The notes beneath the pieces are model-generated. The model ran no database searches, was not told where the DNA came from, and saw nothing but the letters and a program-made list of their open reading frames with translations. A stretch of 16,192 nucleotides of DNA, from the NCBI GenBank assembly GCA_030849805.1, contig JASANZ010001799.1:1-16192 (forward strand), read 5' to 3'. Made by a program: the position numbers and the translations under genes. Positions 8,756 through 16,192 of the stretch are shown here, in pieces. Within the stretch, counting starts at the first letter, position 1. Each line of letters starts with the position of its first letter. The stretch comes from Sergeia podlipaevii. Taxonomy: Eukaryota; Euglenozoa; Kinetoplastea; Trypanosomatida; Trypanosomatidae.

Positions 8756-11611
8756 TCACTTGCTCTTGCGCATGGTGCGAAGGGCAAGATCATCTATCCA
8801 GTCACAGTACTGACGCATCCCTCGTTGATATCCATACAATTCCGTAAAACACTCACGCGCGCGCCTCAGATCATCCCGGTGCAGCGCCACCCCGCTCTCC
8901 TCAAACTGTTCGATTGTACGCAGCAATGTCGTCCGCCTCTCCGGCTCCAGCAAAGGTGGTGGAGAGGAAGGCCCTAAACGTCCTCGCGGGGACACATAAC
9001 TGACAAGTTCCGGGGTCTGTTGTGTCACGGAGCCGTCTGAGTGCACCACCACCAGCTCCATGACGCTGCTTTGAGGTGGGGAAGAGTATATCTCGTGCCG
9101 CTGCGCGGTACTCCCCATAGCCGCTGCTGCTGCTGTTGATTCCCTGTGTCGTGTGTAGCTGCTGTTTTTTTCTGTCGATGAAGCAGCAATGGGCCTGGGA
9201 GTACTGTTCTCGCTGTTTATACGTGGCGGTGATAGCCGACCATAGGGCGTGGCTTGATCGTACGCAGAGGATCCCTCGCAGCAACCACGTACAATAGTGT
9301 CAGGATGCAACTTCCGCAGCGACTGACGGCGCGGAGTGCTGCCGTTACTAAACGGCATCACACCCATCACCACCGCAGTGTCCATCCCGCTTGGAGTGCT
9401 GGAGCGGCGAATGCCTGGCTGGACTGCACGTGACGCCCTACCATAAGACTGCACTGCAGGTGCCGGCACAATCTCCCTCTCCGGGGCCGCGGAAGACGCC
9501 GCAGTGACGATACTGCCGCCACGGACCACTTTACTGCCGCGCCGCACAGATGGCGAGGTTGCCCTGTCATGGCCATTCATCGCTGGCACAGTGGGTCGCG
9601 TTCTCCCAGACAAGGTAATATGAGAAACATCCGCAGTCACGCTGCCCATGCCGTGTGCGATGGAGCGCTGGCGGCTGGAGCTACGGGCGCTGCTGCGCCT
9701 GCTCGCTCCGCAGCTTCTAGCACCTCTGAGAAGTCCATCCTCTTTAAGTAGCACGACGCTGCTAGACCGGGCGCCGCTAGGGGCTCTGCTGCTCGGCACG
9801 GACGCGGCAGAAGCGCTGCGGCCGCGCGTGCTGGAAGTCCTCGGCATGTGCCACGTGAAGTCCTGCAACGCACTCAGTTCTGGCACGCTGAGCATGTCGT
9901 TTATGCGACGGGACAGGACAGTGGCCTCAAAGTGCAGGTCCTGCAAACCAACACAAAAGCGGTCACAGAAATCAGACCAGTTGGGGTCTGAACCACTTGC
10001 CTGCTCCGCTGGCGGGGACTCTGCTTGGCTCTGCAGTAGCACAATACCATCCTCGAGCTGACTGCGATAGAAGCGTGTAGAGCGGATGGCGCGCTCCAGA
10101 AAGTTGCGGTCCTCGCTGCGCGGAGGAATGCGCTTGCCGCCAATGCGGACAAGTTTATTGACGTAGGCCTCCGCAACATCCGCGCGCGAGCTCCACGTGG
10201 CGAGGGTGGATGTATGATGGTCTACAAGGGAGTAAGCAAAGGCCTTGATCTCTGCCTGGGTGGCCCCTGGCTGCCTCGCGTTCTGTCTGCTTCGGTCAAG
10301 CGTACGGAGGTCCAGGACAGAAACTGAGGCAGAACGAGAGCGAGAGCGAGGCCTTTGGTGAGCTGTAAAGTCACCCTCGCGGACTGAGGAGCGAGTAGAA
10401 CGTGGTGTGCATACCCCAGGGCTTCCTGCAAGCCCAGGTTCTCTGCGCTCGCTGCCTGCGGAGCTAGTATAATCGTGAGAACGATCAGGATGGCGGTTTC
10501 CCATGAAAGATCTGCGCTGGCTGCTGCGGTTGCTACTGCTACGACGATGAGGCAGTTGTTGCTGACTGCTTGCCCGACGGTTGCCGGTTGCCACCGGCGG
10601 GTAGTATCGTCCAGGGATCTCGCGAGACGTGTTGTTGGCGTCGTCAATGTTGCTCCTCTCCACTTCAACTTCCGTGGCGGTTACGGCCGCGCTATCGAGC
10701 ACAAGAGTATATGGATGAGAAGATAGTGGAGCAACGCAGGTATTATTGCAAAAGCGCTGTGAGCGGGAGCGTGTCTTCACCGATACGGTAGCTCCCACGC
10801 TGCGGGGAGCCTCCTGCCTGCGCTCCACAGCGGCCTTGAGGTTCTGACGGTAGCCTTTCAAACCAGCGCGTGGAACAGACTCGTCAGCGCCCTCTCCAAG
10901 AGCATTTACCCCGACCTCCTCAGCTTCTGAGGGTGAAGATGGGGGCTGCTGACCACCGATAGCGGATTCCTCCATAGCAGTTGTCTCAGTTACTGCCCCG
11001 TTCCCATTCGCATTCTCCTCCTGCGGCTTAACCTCTATCTCTTCATCCTTCTGTGACTCTAACGGGGCCCCAGCTGCAGGCTCCTCAGGTTGTCCCAGTT
11101 CCGCACTGGCGATCGCCCCAAGAGCAATCGCTAGCACCCTGTTGGTGTGCTCTCGCTCTTCGTCCAACTTGCGTGTAGCAGTAGCCTCCTCCTCAAGCTC
11201 TGCAGCAGTGGGAGGAGTCACGGTGTCAGCAGTTCTCTCATTTCCTATAGCAGTTACAACTTCCCTTGTCAGGGCTCTGGCCCTCACAATGGCAGATTCC
11301 GCATTCAAGATGACCCTCTCAGCGTTGTGGCGAAGTGCATCGCTGTCAATCTCCGAAGCTGGTAAGTTGTTGTTCATCTCAACAGCCTCTTCTCCTTCTC
11401 CATCTTCGCCTGGAGCATCCACGTGCAGCACAGCAGGAGCAGGGGAGTCACCGCAGTTCTTTGCGACGTGGCGTGCTGCAAAGGAATCCTGTGGGTTGCT
11501 GGAGTGGTCTGAGGTGATGCTGAGAACTGAAATACGCGAGTTGCGGCGGTCCTTTCTGGCGCGCACTACCGGCGGTCTGTTCACGGTCTGGCTATCATTC
11601 TGTGAGGACAT
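8756..11611 (-). CDS. 951-residue Ser/Arg-rich, largely disordered protein of unknown function
   Basis: I do not recognise a family. The ORF is complete, with ATG at 11611 and TGA at 8758-8756. Most of it is low complexity, rich in Ser, Arg, Ala, Pro and Glu, and predicted to be disordered. Three stretches look folded: a helical, Glu/Ala-rich segment at about 90-175; a central segment at about 450-585 that includes WSSRADVAEAYVNKLVRIGG and ends near DFTWHMPR; and a C-terminal helical segment from about 888 (ELYGYQRGMRQYCDWIDDL). RS-type repeats occur near 415-425 (RPRSRSRSAS) and again near 640-655, resembling tails of RNA-binding or cytoskeletal proteins, but no RRM or kinase signature is visible. 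The basic N-terminus contains RARKDRRNSR. There is no signal peptide or membrane segment. Composition matches the neighbouring coding regions rather than the spacers, so it is very likely a real gene; the function is open. Confidence 0.9.
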   Translation of the reverse strand: MSSQNDSQTVNRPPVVRARKDRRNSRISVLSITSDHSSNPQDSFAARHVAKNCGDSPAPAVLHVDAPGEDGEGEEAVEMNNNLPASEIDSDALRHNAERVILNAESAIVRARALTREVVTAIGNERTADTVTPPTAAELEEEATATRKLDEEREHTNRVLAIALGAIASAELGQPEEPAAGAPLESQKDEEIEVKPQEENANGNGAVTETTAMEESAIGGQQPPSSPSEAEEVGVNALGEGADESVPRAGLKGYRQNLKAAVERRQEAPRSVGATVSVKTRSRSQRFCNNTCVAPLSSHPYTLVLDSAAVTATEVEVERSNIDDANNTSREIPGRYYPPVATGNRRASSQQQLPHRRSSSNRSSQRRSFMGNRHPDRSHDYTSSAGSERREPGLAGSPGVCTPRSTRSSVREGDFTAHQRPRSRSRSASVSVLDLRTLDRSRQNARQPGATQAEIKAFAYSLVDHHTSTLATWSSRADVAEAYVNKLVRIGGKRIPPRSEDRNFLERAIRSTRFYRSQLEDGIVLLQSQAESPPAEQASGSDPNWSDFCDRFCVGLQDLHFEATVLSRRINDMLSVPELSALQDFTWHMPRTSSTRGRSASAASVPSSRAPSGARSSSVVLLKEDGLLRGARSCGASRRSSARSSSRQRSIAHGMGSVTADVSHITLSGRTRPTVPAMNGHDRATSPSVRRGSKVVRGGSIVTAASSAAPEREIVPAPAVQSYGRASRAVQPGIRRSSTPSGMDTAVVMGVMPFSNGSTPRRQSLRKLHPDTIVRGCCEGSSAYDQATPYGRLSPPRINSENSTPRPIAASSTEKNSSYTRHRESTAAAAAMGSTAQRHEIYSSPPQSSVMELVVVHSDGSVTQQTPELVSYVSPRGRLGPSSPPPLLEPERRTTLLRTIEQFEESGVALHRDDLRRARECFTELYGYQRGMRQYCDWIDDLALRTMRKSK

Positions 11612-11696
11612 GAATTAAGCAGCAACAGCAGCAGCAGGTGTAAAAAAAAAAAAAAGATGAAGACACAATACAAAGTACTGGGCCACAACTGGTCTT

Positions 11697-11820
11697 CTGG
11701 CAGTTGTATGAAGATGTGTGTGTATGTGTGACAGAGAGTATTTTTTGGGGAAGGAAACGAACAAAGAAACAAAACAAAATGGGAAAAGAAAAAAGAAGCA
11801 AAAAAACACAAAAAAAAAAA
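11697..11820 (-). promoter_or_regulatory. Putative trans-splice acceptor for the 951-residue gene
   Basis: The sense strand carries a long pyrimidine-rich tract (complement of about 11746-11820). The first AG after it is CTGCCAG, with AG at 11698-11697. The start codon at 11611 is the first AUG downstream, giving a 5' UTR of about 85 bases. Confidence 0.5.
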
Positions 11821-13450
11821 CAGCTATCTTTCAGCACTGTAGCTTCTTTGTTTGGCTTTCCTGGGATTTACCAGCTACGTATGCACAAAAATAAAAGAGA
11901 CGCAAAAAGTAAGAAAAAAAATAGTAAAAGATTGAAGGAGCGCACCTTGTCTTTCTCAGTTGTTTTGATTTCCTGTCCTATGATGATCCTTTCCTTTTGT
12001 AGTGTGTGTATGTACGTGTGTATTATTTTTTTTTAACCTATTGTGGCAACAATGATAATAGTGGACTTGAGAACTATTGGGTAAAATAGTGCCCTTCCCC
12101 TGTTTATGTGAGTGAATGAGTAAGAATGCACGATATCTTCTTTCAGATAATCACAAGAAAAAAATAATGCACAAAAAAAATTTTGCAACTAAAACTATCT
12201 CTTAATTACTTCCTCTAATCAAATCAAAAAAAAAAAAAAAGACGAGAAAGATTAGAAATGGAGAAGAGTATAAAACAGCATTTGATTGCAAAAAAAAAAA
12301 AAAGAAAATGAGTTGTAAGGTACATAAAATCATAATGATTTTCAAAAAAAAGAAGGAACAAATCAAACGCTCTTGCATGCTCAACTTATCTAACAGTGTA
12401 AGAGACTACTGTACCAAAAAAAAAAAATGTTGGTATTGATGCTGATAATGTGAATTCTTGTTTTTTGTTGTTTTGAGATGCCCCTCCTTCATATTTTTTA
12501 ATGCTTCCTATCATAAAAGGGGCAATATTGCATATTGTCATCAAAAAAAAAAACAGATTTTTCTGTTGTAGTCATTGTTGTTGCCGTGAGTGCGTGCGCT
12601 TGTGTGTATTTGTGTGTGTTTTGCGAGTCCTATTTCGTCTACTAGAATGATAAGTAATTCAACCTTTCTATCTTCTTCTTCTCTTCCCTCATCTGTGCTT
12701 TGCTATTTTTTCCTTCTCATTTCTCTCCTGTGATGCCAATGCATCCAGTAGGCCTCTCTACCAGCTATCACCTCAAGGCATGCACCACATTTCATTTTCC
12801 CTCTTTATCCTTTTGCTTTCCTTTCGTTGGTTGTCCACAGAATAGAGGTAATGATCTACAACACTAAAATGCAAAGGAACTGCTGACATTTTATTAATCT
12901 GAATAATAGTGATTATTGCTATCATAGTAGTAATAAATAGTGAGATGATACGGGCAGGTATGTATGCACACTTCTCCCGACACCAGCACATTTAAAAAAA
13001 GGTCTCCTTTGATGCTGGTGTTGTTGCTAGCTTTTTTCGTTGTTGCTGTTGCTTCAATGGCACTCTCGCTTCCCATGCACGCATACACACACACGCGCGC
13101 GTACACATACACTTCAGAGCCTGGAGTACACGTTTTTCCGTTTGCTTTTTCGCTATTTTTTTTTTCCTTTTTAGGCTCTCCTCAAAACGAGCATTGTAAA
13201 ATGTTTGTATTCTCTTCCAATTCTAATCGTTTTTGTTTCTTAAAGAAAATAGTAATAGTGTTTTGCTATGTTAGAGTGGCAGAAGAAAAGATATCAACAG
13301 CATAGAGATATATGTGTTGTAAATGCAAAAAGAAAAATCATTGATGCTTCCGCTTTTCGTGCTTTGTTGTTTTGTCTTTATTGATGTTGTTTCGCCTTGT
13401 GTGTGTGTGACTACCTATGTCAACGTACGTGTATGTCTCTCTCTATTCCT

Positions 13451-13467
13451 GTGTGTGTGTGTGTGTG
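13451..13467. repeat. GT dinucleotide repeat
   Basis: About eight GT units in the long spacer downstream of the adenosine-kinase-like gene. Confidence 0.9.
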
Positions 13468-13626
13468 CGTAGTATTCCTCTTTTGTTAGTCCTTTGATTT
13501 GTTATTTCGCTCCCCACTCATGTTCGCAAACGCATGTGTATAAACAAAAGAAACGCACCAGCATCAACCTTTAACAAATATGTTTGCGGTATGTGGTGTG
13601 ATTATCTGGCTTTCCATGGCGCGTTT

Positions 13627-13648
13627 TTTTTTTGTTGTTGTTGTTGTT
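13627..13648. repeat. T run and GTT trinucleotide repeat
   Basis: A run of T is followed by about five TTG/GTT units in the long spacer. Confidence 0.85.
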
Positions 13649-13974
13649 TTGCTTCACGCAAAATAGATCATGCAACGCCAGAGTGGCCCACAAGGGAGCT
13701 AGTGCCGTCTTCTTGAGGCAGCACTCCCCTTCCCCCTCCCTCTCGCCGTTGATGCATTGTTTTATGTGCTTGCGATATCTTCTTCGTTTTACTCCCCCTC
13801 CCCCCCCCCTCCGCACATGCATATATATATAATGAAATGTGCTTCGGGTTCTCCAGTCAGTCCATAAAAACGTAAAAGAAGATAAATAGCAAAACAAACT
13901 ATAGTATACAAAAAAAAAAGACAAGTGGAAAATTAACTCACATCTGAGAAAAACATGGAGTCATGCACACAACA

Positions 13975-13990
13975 TACACACACACACATA
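13975..13990. repeat. CA dinucleotide repeat
   Basis: About eight CA units in the predicted 3' UTR of the adenosine-kinase-like gene, interrupted by TA at the right end. Confidence 0.85.
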
Positions 13991-14160
13991 CACGTTAAAC
14001 TACAAAAAAAAAGGCAAAAGGGGCAGAAAAGAGAGGCACACACATGAAAAAAAAAAAAAGAGACACAGAATCTGCTGCTGCAAAAAGAAAAAAAATAGGC
14101 TCTCTCGTTGCAAACACCAAAAACAATGGGAAGTAAGAGAGAGAATGAAAAAGAAGATAA

Positions 14161-15240
14161 CTAAAGAGTAGACAACGCTGGCGCAGCCTCAGGTTTCAAC
14201 GTCTTCAGTCCATTCTGTATAACGTACGCGGATGCTTTCGTGCCCACAGTGCAACAGAACTCCATATCTGTGCTAACCGTGAAGGCGGCAAGAAAACCAC
14301 CAATGAACGCATCACGTGCGCCAGCAGCAAAAAGCTTCACCGTTCCCTCCTCCACCGGCTCCACGCACACCTCGCCAGTTTCCCCTTCGCTTGTGGCGTA
14401 TAAAATGGGCTGCTCACCGCGCGTTATGATGACTCTACGCACCGCGTGCTTATCATACATCATCTCACGAGCCACCTTGCTGGCGAGCTCCTCGTCCGTC
14501 ATACCCTCGGGTACCCACTGCAACATCATTGCAAAGTCTCGGAGCTCAACAGGGCGGCAAAAGATGATATCCAGCTTGTTGAGCACATCCACAAGGTACT
14601 CGCCAAACTGCTCAAGCACCGTCTGTGAGGAGAGGGACATGGCAAAAAGTTTCTTGGGCCTATTCTCCTGCACTACGCGTGTGGCAGCCGCTAGTTGCAT
14701 AGTCTGTTGCTGATGGAAAGAGGTACTATACGCAGTGGTGTAGGCTATCGTGCATTGCTCAATAGCCTCATGTACTGCAGGGGTCGCCATGTGCTCCAAT
14801 GTGAGACAGCTGGAGGCGGCAAGGTGGGCCACCATAGCCTTGGACTTACCCAGCATGCATACCGCACATACGCCGGTGCGTACAGTGTGCTTTACTTCAA
14901 GTTGCATGTCTACATGGTCAGCATCAGCAGCCTTATTGAGTATGTTGCCATGCTCATCGTTACCAATACAGCCCACATAGGTCACCTGTGGCTCTGGGTG
15001 GGCACTCGAGGCATTCAAGATCCACTGCGCCACACGGGCGGTGTTCAGGCCCGCACCACCAGGGGTAGTCGTCACATCTGGCTTTGCCTCCAATTCCTCA
15101 AAGAGACCGCGATACTTCGCATAGTACACATGGGATGTATTTACCTCAAGGTCATACTTAGCCAAGAAGGCTCCGTCCACTTCCGCTGCTATATCCAGAA
15201 GTGGATTGCACTGCACGTATAGCTTCCTAGAAGCAGACAT
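14161..15240 (-). CDS. Adenosine-kinase-like protein (pfkB family), probably catalytically degenerate
   Basis: The 359-residue product is close in length to adenosine kinases (about 345). These phosphorylate adenosine to AMP with ATP, a purine-salvage step on which trypanosomatids depend. Family features kept are YVQCNPLLD with Asp16, PGGAGLNTARVAQW (60-73), TGVCAVC (122-128) and the C-terminal pfkB signature region ending in Asp310, the expected catalytic base. Several key positions differ from the motifs I remember. The usual DTNGAGD reads FAAGARD (304-310), losing the first Asp and putting Arg309 in the anion hole. The NxxE-type motif (usually GNEAE) reads CRPVE (228-232), losing Asn. The usual NLSAPF reads SLSSQT (202-207), losing a Phe. 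The Gly-Cys-Thr-aromatic-Pro segment near the C-terminus is missing. The ORF is otherwise intact, so it is called a gene, not a pseudogene. It may be a regulatory pseudo-enzyme or a kinase of changed specificity. Trypanosoma brucei carries adenosine kinase genes in tandem, so a normal copy may lie nearby outside this window. Confidence 0.93.
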   Translation of the reverse strand: MSASRKLYVQCNPLLDIAAEVDGAFLAKYDLEVNTSHVYYAKYRGLFEELEAKPDVTTTPGGAGLNTARVAQWILNASSAHPEPQVTYVGCIGNDEHGNILNKAADADHVDMQLEVKHTVRTGVCAVCMLGKSKAMVAHLAASSCLTLEHMATPAVHEAIEQCTIAYTTAYSTSFHQQQTMQLAAATRVVQENRPKKLFAMSLSSQTVLEQFGEYLVDVLNKLDIIFCRPVELRDFAMMLQWVPEGMTDEELASKVAREMMYDKHAVRRVIITRGEQPILYATSEGETGEVCVEPVEEGTVKLFAAGARDAFIGGFLAAFTVSTDMEFCCTVGTKASAYVIQNGLKTLKPEAAPALSTL

Positions 15241-15825
15241 GCCTCTTAAAAAAGTAGAGAAGTCTTGCTTTAAAAAAAAAAAATGTATATAAGAGAGAGA
15301 AAGGGGGAATATACAAAGTTAACGATTTGACAGCACTTGAGACCTGTATTCCTTTAAATGATAGATGTAGATATAATAATAATAGTGGTATTTTTACTTT
15401 GCAAATGAGCAATGTGTATCTGAAAGGACTATCGATAAAGTTACCCCTACAATGGTAATAAGATGTGATTGCTGCTATTGTATCTGGTGCAGTTTCTTGA
15501 GAATCGCGCACGACTTCAAAAAAAGAATATATATAATCCAAAAGGGAAAAAAAAACAGTAGAAAGAACAGAAGAAAAAAAAATGCCCTAGCTATTTAATG
15601 GGAAAGAATATAAAGTGGATATCAGTATGATAGATTCTACTTACAAAAGAAAATGGAAAAAGTATAAAAAAAAGTTATTTAATAAAATAAACATAAAAAT
15701 ATGTACAAAATCGGAATAGGTGAGCAATCGCTCCATCAACAGTTGCTAGTCACTGACGAGCGATGATTATAAAGCGCAATTCCTTCTTCTTTTAAATAGG
15801 AAAGAATTGTTGCTTTTTTTGATTT
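15241..15825. other. Spacer upstream of the adenosine-kinase-like gene
   Basis: These 585 AT-rich bases hold the acceptor of the adenosine-kinase-like gene and presumably the 3' UTR of the candidate small gene to its right. A 104-codon minus-strand ORF (15227-15541) was considered and rejected. I see no other feature. Confidence 0.6.
15268..15309 (-). promoter_or_regulatory. Putative trans-splice acceptor for the adenosine-kinase-like gene
   Basis: The sense strand reads a CT-rich tract, then twelve T (complement of 15272-15283), then AAAG with AG at 15269-15268. This leaves a 27-base 5' UTR with no other AUG. Two further AGs just downstream (GCAAG and TTTAAGAG) are alternatives. Confidence 0.5.
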
Positions 15826-15993
15826 TTATTTTAATCCGCTCTTTATGTAGGGCAGCTTGCTTTTATATTTACTGGCGCACTTGCCATTCAGAGTGAACAC
15901 CCGCGTAGTGAGGCTGCGTGCAAATGTGCTATACAGCTTCACACTTGCCAATAAATCTATATGGTTGGCATTACTGCCAACACTCCAGACCAT
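15826..15993 (-). CDS. Candidate small protein of 55 residues
   Basis: I do not recognise a family. An ATG at 15993 opens 55 codons (start MVWSVGSNANHIDLLASVKL, end SKLPYIKSGLK) and ends in TAA at 15828-15826; an in-frame TAG lies 12 bases upstream of the ATG. About half of the third positions are G or C, closer to the neighbouring genes than to the surrounding AT-rich spacer, and the composition is not repetitive. A strong pyrimidine tract and AG lie about 85 bases upstream. The product is basic, with a Lys-rich C-terminus, and has no clear membrane segment. Doubts: a short ORF in another frame begins at 16034 and overlaps it, and the start codon lies in a hairpin, so the segment might instead be a structured RNA. 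Confidence 0.4.
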   Translation of the reverse strand: MVWSVGSNANHIDLLASVKLYSTFARSLTTRVFTLNGKCASKYKSKLPYIKSGLK

Positions 15994-16034
15994 ATCAGCT
16001 TGCTATGTTTTTTTCCTTTCTTTCCTTTTTGCAT
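15957..16034 (-). CDS. Overlapping upstream short ORF, 25 residues
   Basis: The first AUG after the predicted acceptor opens 25 codons (start MQKGKKGKKHSKL) ending in TAG at 15959-15957, in a different frame from the 55-residue ORF and overlapping its first 37 bases. If the transcript exists this would act as an upstream ORF that lowers or controls translation of the main ORF. It could equally be chance. Confidence 0.2.
   Translation of the reverse strand: MQKGKKGKKHSKLIWSGVLAVMPTI
15959..15995 (-). other. Bulged hairpin with GUAA tetraloop over a start codon
   Basis: On the minus strand the RNA would read AUAUG, a 9-base one-sided bulge, GUUGGCA, loop GUAA, UGCCAAC, CAUAU. This gives 7 perfect inner pairs with a GNRA-class loop and 5 perfect outer pairs. 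The AUG of the 55-residue ORF is in the outer stem. Pairing is seen directly; function is unknown. Confidence 0.5.
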
Positions 16035-16077
16035 TCTTTCTCTGGCAAAAGCAAAAGAGGAAGTACTCTCTCTCTCT

Positions 16078-16192
16078 CTCACATGTTTAGTCACAGTATT
16101 ACAAGCGAAAAAAAAAAAAGAAATGAAAACGATAAAAATAAAAAGAAAAAAGAAGAAGGAAAGGAAAGAGAGAGAGGGGAAGAGATGGGGAA
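16078..16192 (-). promoter_or_regulatory. Strong pyrimidine tract and putative trans-splice acceptor for the small gene
   Basis: From the right edge to about 16107 the sense strand is almost all C and T, with one run of thirteen T. The first AG after the tract is GTGAG, with AG at 16079-16078; TTTTGCCAG at about 16044 is an alternative. This is the longest such tract in the window and has no recognised gene immediately downstream except the 55-residue ORF. Confidence 0.5.

Larger units (their letters stand above)
11612..14160. other. 2.5 kb spacer between adenosine-kinase-like gene and 951-residue gene
   Basis: No convincing gene is visible in 2549 bases. The outer parts are A-rich on the plus strand, but about 12640-13850 is T/C-rich on the plus strand. 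Microsatellites (GT, GTT, CA, TA) and a C tract at about 13796-13811 are present. It should contain the 3' UTR of the adenosine-kinase-like mRNA and the 5' UTR of the next gene. Plus-strand ORFs here, such as 12964-13305, are mostly translations of T-rich repeats. The length would allow an untranslated RNA gene, but I cannot identify one. Confidence 0.6.

Noticed and set aside
9648..10061. A 137-codon plus-strand ORF
   Set aside because: Antisense shadow of the 951-residue gene in GC-rich Ser/Arg/Ala codons.
12498..12575. A 25-codon minus-strand ORF in the long spacer, and a similar 30-codon one at 12703-12795
   Set aside because: Sequences look protein-like, but they are short enough to occur by chance and no minus-strand pyrimidine tract with AG lies just upstream.
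12964..13305. A 113-codon plus-strand ORF with a signal-peptide-like hydrophobic stretch
   Set aside because: The hydrophobic run comes from GTT and T-rich repeats, followed by CA-repeat-encoded Thr/His and T-run-encoded Phe. It is opposite to all genes. Kept only as part of the strand-composition finding.
15227..15541. A 104-codon minus-strand ORF just upstream of, and overlapping, the adenosine-kinase-like start
   Set aside because: Its last third is a translation of the pyrimidine tract and acceptor of the adenosine-kinase-like gene, it ends inside that gene in another frame, and its third positions are AT-rich like the spacer.
15959..15995. Possible H/ACA-type guide RNA, because AGA follows the hairpin
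   Set aside because: The bulge is one-sided, so there is no two-armed guide pocket, and the distance from the upper stem to AGA is only about 6 bases.
1..16192. Search by eye for mobile elements, tRNA genes, CRISPR arrays and telomeric repeats
   Set aside because: No reverse transcriptase or transposase motifs, cloverleaf patterns, spaced direct repeats or TTAGGG arrays were seen.

Overview
The window looks like nuclear DNA of a kinetoplastid (trypanosomatid) protist, probably Trypanosoma or a close relative. All convincing genes lie on the minus strand, are long and intron-free, and are separated by AT-rich spacers full of homopolymers and microsatellites. Upstream of each start codon there is, in the sense strand, a pyrimidine tract followed by an AG, as expected for spliced-leader trans-splicing inside a polycistronic unit. 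The species cannot be fixed from the sequence alone. Transcription would run from high to low coordinates.

Layout in transcription order (right to left): (i) 16192-15826, a strong pyrimidine tract and acceptor followed by a candidate 55-residue small gene with an upstream overlapping short ORF and a bulged hairpin over its start codon; (ii) 15240-14161, an adenosine-kinase-like protein whose ATP/Mg and adenosine-binding motifs are altered, so probably a pseudo-enzyme; (iii) 14160-11612, an unusually long 2.5 kb spacer, pyrimidine-rich on the plus strand in its middle; (iv) 11611-8756, a 951-residue, mostly disordered, Ser/Arg-rich protein of unknown function; (v) 8755-6893, a 1.9 kb spacer with one weak 50-residue ORF and one undetermined base; (vi) 6892-3146, a complete HECT ubiquitin ligase with an N-terminal IQ motif and a UBE3C/Hul5-like tail; (vii) 3145-2275, a spacer with several microsatellites; (viii) 2274-1, the N-terminal 758 codons of a PPR-like, probably mitochondrial protein that runs off the left edge.

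The genes do not form a functional pathway; shared orientation reflects kinetoplastid polycistronic transcription. I see no mobile element, CRISPR array, rRNA or tRNA. The most interesting items are the degenerate adenosine kinase and the candidate small gene or structured transcript upstream of it.
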